Origin: Bacteroidales bacterium
GTDB taxonomy: Bacteria > Bacteroidota > Bacteroidia > Bacteroidales > P3
DNA: 5,569 bases
Assembly (NCBI GenBank): GCA_012837565.1
Contig: DUQY01000024.1
Span: 1-5,569 of the forward strand
Direction: 5' to 3'
Below the pieces are notes generated by a model that saw only the letters and a list, made by a program, of their open reading frames with translations, was not told the DNA's origin and ran no database searches. This document shows, piece after piece, positions 1-4,173 of this stretch. A program made the position numbers and the translations under genes. Every line of letters begins with the position of its first letter. The first letter of the stretch is position 1.

Positions 1-84
1 CAAAAATTCCCATTGAACTGTGCGGTCTAGCTCTAGTTGTATAATAGCTTTTTTCAAGTCGGCTGCTGAGTTAATATTTTGCAT
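1..84 (-). CDS. Small hypothetical protein, N-terminal fragment (last visible gene of the stress/envelope operon)
   Basis: The frame opens with ATG at 84 and runs off the left edge, giving 28 visible residues (MQNINSAADLKKAIIQLELD, then RTVQWEFL). It starts 22 bp after the stop of the holin-like gene and on the same strand, so it is most likely co-transcribed with it. The visible part is an amphipathic, probably helical N-terminus without signal peptide or membrane segment. In Bacteroidota a small protein with this kind of start (an N-terminal I-x-S-x-x-x-L-x-x-A-I-x-x-L-E-like pattern) often follows YtxH- and holin-like genes; in enterobacteria the comparable place in the yqjD-yqjE-yqjK set is held by YqjK. 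That comparison is by position, from memory. No function can be assigned. Confidence 0.6.
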   Translation of the reverse strand, partial: MQNINSAADLKKAIIQLELDRTVQWEFL

Positions 85-106
85 GATATATGATTTATTA
101 TATTAT

Positions 107-463
107 TTACTCTTTATCTGATTTAATTATTTTTCTAACAAAGTAATCGTAGAAAACTCTTTTTACCCACTTATTCATAAATAGGTAGAAAATTATTGAT
201 AGAAGTCCATAGAAACCACCCACGGCTAAGAATCCGTAATAAACTTCACCTAGTATTTCCCCGAGCCATAATGCAAGTCCAATATTTATAAAAACTAGAA
301 ACGAACCAATAAGAATGCAAATAACAAATAGAGGTATTAAAGAAGAGAGAATATCAGAAACCTTATCAATTACTGTCAATTTCACAATCTTATAGTTTGT
401 TTTTCCGTACTCTGTAATTCTTTCTATTAGAGACTCAATAGCAGACTTCATATTCTCTTCCAT
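107..463 (-). CDS. Phage-holin-superfamily / YqjE-like small membrane protein
   Basis: This is a 118-residue protein with a cytoplasmic-looking N-terminal helix (about residues 1-35, charged, with IESLIERITEYGKTNYKIVKL). Two membrane segments follow, at about 40-67 (SSLIPLFVICILIGSFLVF region) and about 75-96 (YYGFLAVGGFYGLLSIIFYLF region), and a basic tail ends in KIIKSDKE. An amphipathic helix plus a two-helix hairpin matches the 'putative holin-X, superfamily III' / YqjE group (PF07332-like). In chromosomal settings these are not lysis proteins but small inner-membrane proteins found beside YtxH/DUF883-type genes, as here. It follows the YtxH-like gene after 102 bp that contain a strong inverted repeat. 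The ATG at 463 is used; a second in-frame ATG three codons later is possible. The membrane topology is clear; the family call is moderately sure and the role unknown. Confidence 0.75.
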   Translation of the reverse strand: MEENMKSAIESLIERITEYGKTNYKIVKLTVIDKVSDILSSLIPLFVICILIGSFLVFINIGLALWLGEILGEVYYGFLAVGGFYGLLSIIFYLFMNKWVKRVFYDYFVRKIIKSDKE

Positions 464-489
464 AATGTTTTTGTATTAGAAATTAGATA

Positions 490-534
490 AATCTACCTTG
501 AAACTAATAAATATATTGTTTTTCAAGGTAGATT
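490..534 (-). repeat. Perfect 14-bp inverted repeat between the YtxH-like and holin-like genes
   Basis: AATCTACCTTGAAA at 490-503 is the exact reverse complement of 521-534, with a 17-base A/T-rich loop. In the minus-strand transcript it forms a stem-loop between the two coding regions. What follows on that strand (TATCTAATTTC) is only weakly U-rich, so it may be a leaky terminator, a processing or stability element that sets unequal expression of the two genes, or a protein-binding dyad. No convincing promoter follows it. Confidence 0.6.
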
Positions 535-565
535 CAAATTTGATTAATTAACTAAGAGAAAAAAT

Positions 566-826
566 TTATTTCTTTCCTTCTTCTCTGATTTTTTCCTTAA
601 CGTCCTTGCCGATGTTTTCAGCCTCTTCTTTTACTCTATCAAATTTTTCTGCAACATTGTCAACAAACTCACTGAATTTGTCTTTCAAATGATCAACACT
701 ATCTTCTCCTTTTCTACGTATATTTTTTCTGGTTGTTGAACCTTTCTCTGGAGCAAATAATATTCCTAATACTGCACCTGCTGCAAGACCTGCTAAAGCA
801 CCTAAAACGATTTTTCCTGTGTCCAT
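566..826 (-). CDS. YtxH domain-containing general-stress-type protein
   Basis: This 86-residue protein has a Gly/Ala-rich membrane helix at residues 5-25 (KIVLGALAGLAAGAVLGILF). The signature GILFAPEKGSTTRK (21-34) follows directly, then a long charged amphipathic helix to the end (about 40-86; many E, K, D with spaced V, F, I). This order (glycine-zipper-like helix, L-x-AP-x-x-G-x-x-x-R motif, coiled tail) is diagnostic of the YtxH family (PF12732-like), whose Bacillus founder belongs to the sigma-B/sigma-H general stress set. The protein is expected to be anchored in the inner membrane with the charged tail in the cytoplasm. It starts 59 bp after the two-helix protein and is read in the same direction, so the two are probably in one operon. 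The biochemical function of the family is unknown. Confidence 0.9.
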   Translation of the reverse strand: MDTGKIVLGALAGLAAGAVLGILFAPEKGSTTRKNIRRKGEDSVDHLKDKFSEFVDNVAEKFDRVKEEAENIGKDVKEKIREEGKK

Positions 827-885
827 AATTTTGTTTTTTTTAAGATTAATATTTATTTGAATTATTGTTTTTTATTATTTATTCT

Positions 886-1038
886 CTATCTTGCTGACCC
901 TCTAATAAGTCTTAGAAGGACTGCTACAATTGCAATTACAAGCAAAATATGAATAAGGTTTCCTAAGTGAAAGGCAAAGAAGCCTACTAGCCATGCTATA
1001 ACTAATATTACAGCAAGAATATAAAGTATATTTCCCAT
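886..1038 (-). CDS. lmo0937/DUF5670-like 50-residue membrane protein
   Basis: ATG at 1038 to TAG at 886-888 encodes 50 residues. The protein begins MGNILYILAVILVIAWLVGF and ends LLRLIRGSAR. Two hydrophobic helices (about 3-23 and 28-45) are joined by a short F-H-L-G-N turn, and the C-terminus is basic. The pattern MGN-L-(Y)-x-(I/L)-A-V-I-L-x-I-x-W-L-(I/V)-G-F-F, turn, IHILLVIAIV-LLRLI-RG matches the family named after Listeria lmo0937, which is found widely in Bacteroidota beside CsbD and YtxH genes. It begins 20 bp after the outer-membrane protein stop, so it is clearly in the same operon. It is probably a stress-linked inner-membrane microprotein; the mechanism is unknown. Confidence 0.88.
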   Translation of the reverse strand: MGNILYILAVILVIAWLVGFFAFHLGNLIHILLVIAIVAVLLRLIRGSAR

Positions 1039-1058
1039 GGTAATAATTATTTAATTAT

Positions 1059-1703
1059 TTATAATCTAAAACCTACTGTTAGACCTCCCCAAACGTTTTT
1101 GTAACGTGGAGTATCTGAAGTTCCGTTTCCATTATTATTTGTAATATCCCATCCTGCTCTCACTCCTAAAACAAAGTTATTGAAGTTAAGGTCAGCACCT
1201 AATGCTAAAGAAAAAGTATTCTTACGAATGTTTTCATTCTCAAAATCTTGTTCTATTGTATTATCAGATATTGGAGTTTTAAAATTATCAGTTTGCTTGA
1301 ACAAATAAGAATATTGAGGTCCAGCCAATAAAGTTAAGTTTTCAATTGGTTTAAATGCTAAGAATATAGGGATATCAAGATAGTTGGTTGTACGAGTAAA
1401 ACTAAAATTACCAAGAATGTTACTGGTTGTAGCTTTAAATCCTTTTTGAGAGAACAAAACCTCTGGCTGTATACCGATGAATTTACCTACAATAGGAATA
1501 CTTATAAAAGCACCTCCAACAAAACCTAATTTAGCATCTGCATTATATTCTTGATTGTCAGAATCATACATATTAGATAAGTTCATTCCTGCCTTCACTC
1601 CAAAACGAAGATGATCGCGATTATCAGAACCATTATCTATTTGAGCGCTAAGATTACTTGCCATTAGAAATGTTGAGGCAAGAATTAATATTAATTTTTT
1701 CAT
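1059..1703 (-). CDS. Porin-family outer-membrane beta-barrel protein (PorT-like, OMP_b-brl_2 type)
   Basis: This 214-residue protein has a classical signal peptide, MKKLILILASTFLMASNLSA, with cleavage probably before Q21. The mature part is built of alternating beta strands: FGVKAGMNLSNMY (34-46), FVGGAFISIPIVGKFIGIQPEVLFSQKGFK (61-90), NYLDIPIFLAFKP (107-119), LTLLAGPQYSYLF (123-135), TFSLALGADLNFNNFVLGVRAGWDI (163-187) and NVWGGLTVGFRL at the C-terminus. The G-V-K-A-G-x-N-L-S, I-Q-P-E-x-L-F-S-Q-K-G and Y-L-(D/E)-I-P blocks are the hallmarks of the small eight-stranded barrels of the PF13568 type common in Bacteroidota. It starts 6 bp after the lipoprotein stop, implying tight co-transcription. 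It probably sits in the outer membrane as a structural or sensing barrel; no substrate can be inferred. Confidence 0.9.
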   Translation of the reverse strand: MKKLILILASTFLMASNLSAQIDNGSDNRDHLRFGVKAGMNLSNMYDSDNQEYNADAKLGFVGGAFISIPIVGKFIGIQPEVLFSQKGFKATTSNILGNFSFTRTTNYLDIPIFLAFKPIENLTLLAGPQYSYLFKQTDNFKTPISDNTIEQDFENENIRKNTFSLALGADLNFNNFVLGVRAGWDITNNNGNGTSDTPRYKNVWGGLTVGFRL

Positions 1704-1709
1704 AGTTTA

Positions 1710-2153
1710 TTATTTTTTATTTGATAAATTACTAAAGGCTTTTCCTATTTCGTCTAAATCACGATTAAATTCAATTTTAAATTCAATCCATTTATTTTCG
1801 CCTTCTTCCTTATAATCAGATAGAGTTTTCTCCATCTCATTGTTTTTTGCTTCAAGTTCAGCTAGTTTTTTTTCATTCTTAGCTTTAACTTCTGTTCTTT
1901 CGTTAGCTATTTTTAATTTGAAATCAGCTATCGTTTTTTTATTCATTCTGATTCTCTCAGTAGCTTCTTTTCTAAATGCTACTATGGAATCTTGCTTTGC
2001 TTGTATCAGCTCTTGATTTGCTATTTCAACATTATCATTAGCATCTTGTACATTTTCTCTTGCTGCAGCAACCTTCTCGTCTGATGACAGACAACCTATT
2101 AACGACGTACAGGCAAATATTATTATACCAACTATTAAAATTGTTTTTTTTAT
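1710..2153 (-). CDS. Coiled-coil lipoprotein, sll1863-like stress protein family, with non-canonical (ATA) start
   Basis: From 2153 the frame reads ATA-AAA-AAA-ACA and gives a 147-residue protein with a normal lipoprotein signal: basic n-region (KKT), hydrophobic core ILIVGIIIF, lipobox LIGC with the lipidated Cys at residue 21. A long charged helix follows (EKVAAARENVQDANDNVEIA, a Q-rich stretch, ERTEVKAKNEKKLAELEAKN) and the end is FNRDLDEIGKAFSNLSNKK. The heptad-like pattern and the W-I-E-F-K-x-E-F-N-x-D-(L/M)-D-E-(I/L)-G-K-A-F block fit the small Bacteroidota family labelled sll1863-like stress response. No ATG, GTG or TTG lies upstream in frame before a TAA; the first in-frame ATG is at 1946, inside the coiled coil, and would drop the signal peptide. 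Hence I place the start at the ATA where MKKT would be expected (the ATA at 2156 or ATT at 2141 are alternatives). It lies 68 bp after the CsbD gene and 6 bp before the OMP gene. Confidence 0.72.
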   Translation of the reverse strand: MKKTILIVGIIIFACTSLIGCLSSDEKVAAARENVQDANDNVEIANQELIQAKQDSIVAFRKEATERIRMNKKTIADFKLKIANERTEVKAKNEKKLAELEAKNNEMEKTLSDYKEEGENKWIEFKIEFNRDLDEIGKAFSNLSNKK

Positions 2154-2221
2154 TATATTATTTTTACCTTTTTTTGTTTAATTATCAAGGACTTATAATT
2201 TTCATCTATTAAATAGAAAAA

Positions 2222-2407
2222 CTATAATTCTGCAATTATTTTATCCAACTCATCTTTTGTTTTACCAAGTTTGATTTGAAGCTTTCCAAGCATTTCGTCT
2301 TTTTTGCCCTCAGCATACATTAAATCATCATCGGTTAGAGCTGCAAATTGCATTTTTAACTTGCCTTTTTGCTCATTCCAGTTCCCTTTTACTAAAGTTT
2401 TGTTCAT
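2222..2407 (-). CDS. CsbD family stress protein
   Basis: This 61-residue hydrophilic protein has the CsbD signature at the N-terminus (VKGNWNEQKGKLKMQFAALT, residues 6-25; normal spacing K-G-x-W-x-x-x-K-G-x-(L/I)-K). An acidic D-D-D-L-x-x-(A/E)-x-G-K-x-(D/E)-x-x-x-G-x-(L/I)-Q segment and a helical end follow. Family members are small, soluble, probably poorly folded proteins strongly induced in general stress (sigma-B regulon in Bacillus; YjbJ in E. coli); their molecular role is not known. A longer reading frame begins at 2449, but its extra codons cover the -7 promoter element at 2436-2443, so ATG 2407 is the proper start. It is the first gene after promoter block A and probably leads the operon that continues to the left end of the window. 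Confidence 0.92.
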   Translation of the reverse strand: MNKTLVKGNWNEQKGKLKMQFAALTDDDLMYAEGKKDEMLGKLQIKLGKTKDELDKIIAEL

Positions 2408-2435
2408 CTTGTTTTTTGTTTTAAATTTAACCTTG

Positions 2436-2500
2436 CAAAGATGCAACATATTGTAGATTCAATAATTACACAATTGTTTAAATTTCTTACATTATTCACA
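2436..2500 (-). promoter_or_regulatory. Promoter block A upstream of the csbD-like gene, with paired activator-type repeats
   Basis: Read on the minus strand from 2500: TGTGAATAATGTAA (2500-2487), 16 bp, TGTAAT (2470-2465), 21 bp, CATCTTTG (2443-2436). The last octamer is a one-mismatch form of the Bacteroidetes -7 element TAnnTTTG; transcription would start around 2430, about 22 bases before the csbD ATG. The only TTG near -33 sits 16 bp away, slightly too close. AATAATGTAA and AATTGTGTAA form a direct repeat exactly 21 bp apart, just upstream of the -33 region, as expected for an AraC-type activator dimer site. The same three blocks with identical spacing occur at 3148-3212. The promoter role and the regulator are inferences; the shared layout is directly visible. 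Confidence 0.72.
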
Positions 2501-2523
2501 CATTTACGCTAAAGTCCATAGAC

Positions 2524-2649
2524 TTAGAATATGCTTCCTGTTCCGCTTTTGTCATTTTTCTTTGCAATTTTTTCAGCCTTTTTTTCCTTCTTTGTTTTTA
2601 AAGGGGTCTTCTTTACTAATTTTTCTTTTCCTTCTTTTGATTTTGACAT
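2524..2649 (-). CDS. Small Lys-rich hypothetical protein (41 aa)
   Basis: ATG 2649 to TAA 2524-2526 encodes a 41-residue protein starting MSKSKEGKEKLVKKTPLKTK and ending KNDKSGTGSIF. Nearly half of the residues are lysine; there is no Cys, Trp or Tyr and no hydrophobic segment. It should be a disordered, highly basic cytoplasmic protein, perhaps binding nucleic acid or ribosomes. Supporting a real gene are the position between two same-strand genes (66 bp after the cupin stop), a clear ATG, and a stop just before promoter block A. Lys-rich short ORFs can arise by chance in AT-rich DNA, so composition alone is not proof. I do not recognise a named family. Confidence 0.6.
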   Translation of the reverse strand: MSKSKEGKEKLVKKTPLKTKKEKKAEKIAKKNDKSGTGSIF

Positions 2650-2715
2650 ATTAATTGTATTAAAGTATTATTCTTATTAGAGTATCAAAAACTTTAGACT
2701 AATCAACGTGAAAAT

Positions 2716-3057
2716 TTATATTTCATAATCGCTTTTAATAACGGTTAGAATCATCTTAAAACGTCCATTAGGATTTATATGATTCGGCTCATGCGCAGGT
2801 ATAACAATTGATTGACCAAGACTAAGCAGGTATGAAATGCCACTAATAACTATTTCTGCATTCCCTTCTATCATTTGAACAAAGGTATCAAAGGGTGTTA
2901 TTTTCTCGGTTAGACCTTCGCCACTATCTACAGACATAACCGAAATATTCCCCGTTGATTTTTTAAGAATAGTTTTGATTACTACTGAATTGGCAACATA
3001 TTCGATAATTTCAACCGTAATATGAACTTTTGATTTTTCAATTTCCAATTTATCCAT
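2716..3057 (-). CDS. Small single-domain cupin protein
   Basis: This 113-residue protein has a beta-rich cupin core. The first conserved region is about residues 39-72 (MSVDSGEGLTEKITPFDTFV, then Q-M-I-E-G-x-A-E-I-x-I-S-G). The second is about 76-106 (YLLSLGQSIVIPAHEPNHI, then F-K-M-I-L-T-V-I). E-G at 64-65 and G-Q-S-I-V-I-P at 81-87 are the usual turn positions. In relatives I remember, the first motif carries a His right after the Glu of 'LSE' (E-H-T-A-P-F-D); here it is Lys52. In the second motif His89 and His93 remain. Metal binding may therefore be weak or altered. It follows the araC-type gene (150 bp) and is the first gene behind promoter block B. Ligand and reaction are unknown; a sensing or small-molecule-binding role is as likely as an enzyme. 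Confidence 0.85.
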   Translation of the reverse strand: MDKLEIEKSKVHITVEIIEYVANSVVIKTILKKSTGNISVMSVDSGEGLTEKITPFDTFVQMIEGNAEIVISGISYLLSLGQSIVIPAHEPNHINPNGRFKMILTVIKSDYEI

Positions 3058-3147
3058 TTTTTGATTTATGTAATTATATTAATAAATGATTATATGATTA
3101 ATTGACAATCCTTAATTCAATTTTCAATTACTACATATTTAGAAATA

Positions 3148-3212
3148 CAAAGATGCGACCAAAACCCTCAAAATCTATTACATAATTATATATATTTGTT
3201 ACATTATTCACA
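3148..3212 (-). promoter_or_regulatory. Promoter block B upstream of the cupin gene, twin of block A
   Basis: On the minus strand: TGTGAATAATGTAA (3212-3199), 16 bp, TGTAAT (3182-3177), 21 bp, CATCTTTG (3155-3148). Block lengths and spacers are identical to those at 2436-2500; by hand alignment 44 of 65 positions agree, with agreement concentrated in the named blocks and only 5 of 21 in the last spacer. The direct repeat here is AATAATGTAA / AATTATGTAA, again 21 bp apart. No TTG lies at a suitable -33 distance (a TTTTG is only 13 bp from the octamer), so the promoter looks dependent on an activator. The block overlaps the stop codon of the upstream araC-type gene. A start near 3141 would give an 84-base leader for the cupin mRNA. 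Confidence 0.72.
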
Positions 3213-3768
3213 TATCTTCAAGCGAACTTCGCCTTTTATTTTTTAAGTTTTTGAAAAAAGTAGGTGTTAAGCCGGTAACTTTTTTAAATTGATTGGATAA
3301 ATGTGCTACACTACTATAATTCATCCTATAAGATATTTCTGTAAGGTTGAGTTCATCATAAATAATCAGCTCTTTGACACGTTCAATTTTATGAATAATG
3401 ATATAATGCTCAATATTCATCCCAGTTACCTCAGAGAATAGGTTGGCAAGATATGTATAATCATAATTGAGCTTACTGCTAAGAAAATTGGAGAAATTGG
3501 TTTTAGGAACTTCTTCTGAATAATGAATCATCTCAACGACGATGTTTTTAATCCTCTCAACAAACATAGTCCTTTTGTCATCCATGAGTTCAAGTCCCGA
3601 TTTTAATAGTCCTGCCTTAAACAATGAACGTTGCTCTTCGCTCATAGGTTCTAAAACATTGACCTCCCCCAGATGAACCTCTCCATATAGTAAGTCTAAT
3701 TTATCCAGCTCTGCCTTAACAATCATCTTGCAGCGAATGCTTACCATATACTTAATGTATAACTTCAT
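3208..3768 (-). CDS. AraC family transcriptional regulator
   Basis: This 186-residue protein has a short N-terminal domain of about 70 residues (MKLYIKYMVSIRCKMIVKAE, with LDLLYGEVHLGEVNVLEPMS) and a linker helix. The C-terminal AraC DNA-binding domain follows: first helix-turn-helix about 103-126 (YDYTYLANLFSEVTGMNIEH), second about 140-172 (LNLTEISYRMNYSSVAHLSN followed by Q-F-K-K-V-T-G-L-T-P-T-F-F-K). The F-K-x-x-x-G-x-(S/T)-P-x-x-(F/Y) signature is complete. The N-terminus is not a cupin; its beta-alpha-beta pattern recalls a ferredoxin/HMA-like fold (inference), without an obvious C-x-x-C metal site. This compact regulator type is frequent in Bacteroidota. Its TGA stop lies inside promoter block B, and the two paired repeats downstream are the natural candidates for its operators. 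The start at 3768 (MKLYIKYMVS) matches the usual start of the family; the leader upstream is long and contains no gene on this strand. Confidence 0.92.
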   Translation of the reverse strand: MKLYIKYMVSIRCKMIVKAELDKLDLLYGEVHLGEVNVLEPMSEEQRSLFKAGLLKSGLELMDDKRTMFVERIKNIVVEMIHYSEEVPKTNFSNFLSSKLNYDYTYLANLFSEVTGMNIEHYIIIHKIERVKELIIYDELNLTEISYRMNYSSVAHLSNQFKKVTGLTPTFFKNLKNKRRSSLEDM

Positions 3769-4017
3769 ACTTTATTATTTTAAATAATTATTTATGATTC
3801 CGAAATATTAGAATTGAGGACTTAAGAGAATACCTCGATTGTTAATTTATTGTCGAAGTATTGTTAGGAGACATTTCTCTACGAAATGAATTAGGTAAAA
3901 AAACCAGTAGTGTTGGTCTAATTATATTAAGACTCTTTTAAATCTGACAGAATTAACCAATGCTTGGCTTATAGTAATTATACGAAGAAAGTAATTAATA
4001 GTTTCTTTATTCACTAT

Positions 4018-4046
4018 AAAAAAATTACCAATCAAAGAATGGTAAC
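4018..4046 (-). terminator. Possible intrinsic terminator (minus strand)
   Basis: In the minus-strand transcript TTACCA (4046-4041) pairs with TGGTAA (4031-4026) across a 9-base loop, and the stem is followed at once by eight U residues (4025-4018). The stem is only 6 bp with two G-C pairs, so termination may be partial. It would end a transcript started from the promoter at 4225-4255, or attenuate transcription into the araC-type gene. Confidence 0.42.
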
Positions 4047-4090
4047 TCTAAATCCTTGTTTAAAAAAAATGAATCGCCACTTCAGAGTGC

Positions 4091-4154
4091 AAATGATGTG
4101 CATCTTTCATACCAAATGATGCACATCTTTCGGGGTGAAAGATGTGCATCATTT
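4091..4154. repeat. Three 18-bp repeats on a 23-bp period, forming a perfect 18-bp hairpin
   Basis: AAATGATGTGCATCTTTC (4091-4108), AAATGATGCACATCTTTC (4114-4131) and the exact reverse complement of the second (4137-4154) are each separated by 5 bp. Copies 2 and 3 form a perfect 18-bp stem with loop GGGGT; copy 1 differs from copy 2 only in the two central bases. Each unit has a dyad core GATG-NN-CATC with NN = TG or CA, so the core of copy 1 can also pair with copy 2. A weaker further unit (CACTTCAGAGTGC) extends the 23-bp rhythm to about 4078. It could be a transcriptional stop or attenuator, an operator cluster, or a small intergenic repeat element of the phylum. Confidence 0.8.
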
Positions 4155-4173
4155 TATTTAAGGGAATTGGGGA

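Noticed and set aside
532..545. CAAATTTG-like -7 element in front of the holin-like gene
   Set aside because: It mismatches TAnnTTTG at the first base, is a simple palindrome next to the inverted repeat, and has no TTG at a suitable distance.
107..826. Prophage lysis module because of the holin-like protein
   Set aside because: No endolysin, spanin, tail or integrase gene is present; the neighbours are YtxH- and CsbD-type stress genes, matching the chromosomal YqjE-like setting.
1710..1946. 78-residue cytoplasmic protein starting at MNKKTIADF
   Set aside because: The same frame continues upstream through a complete lipoprotein signal peptide; the short form is only the distal coiled coil.
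2408..2449. Longer CsbD start at ATG 2449 (adds 14 residues, MLHLCKVKFKTKNK)
   Set aside because: The extra codons cover the conserved CATCTTTG promoter element, and the family begins at about MNKTLVKG; ATG 2407 fits better.
2509..2527. Terminator after the 41-residue protein gene
   Set aside because: CTAAAGTC/GACTTAG forms a short stem with one bulge and a 4-base loop, but it overlaps the stop codon and no U-run follows.
2660..2705. Separate promoter for the 41-residue protein (TTTTTG, 18 bp, TACTTTAA)
   Set aside because: The -7 candidate lacks the TTTG end of the consensus; co-transcription with the cupin gene explains the gene more simply.
4060..4149. Short minus-strand reading frame beginning MHIFHPERCASFGM
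   Set aside because: It is made of the 23-bp repeat units read in frame; composition (His, Cys, Met, Phe) comes from the repeat and not from protein selection.
4091..4154. CRISPR-like array
   Set aside because: Only three units with 5-bp spacers, one inverted, no cas genes nearby; the spacing does not fit a CRISPR array.
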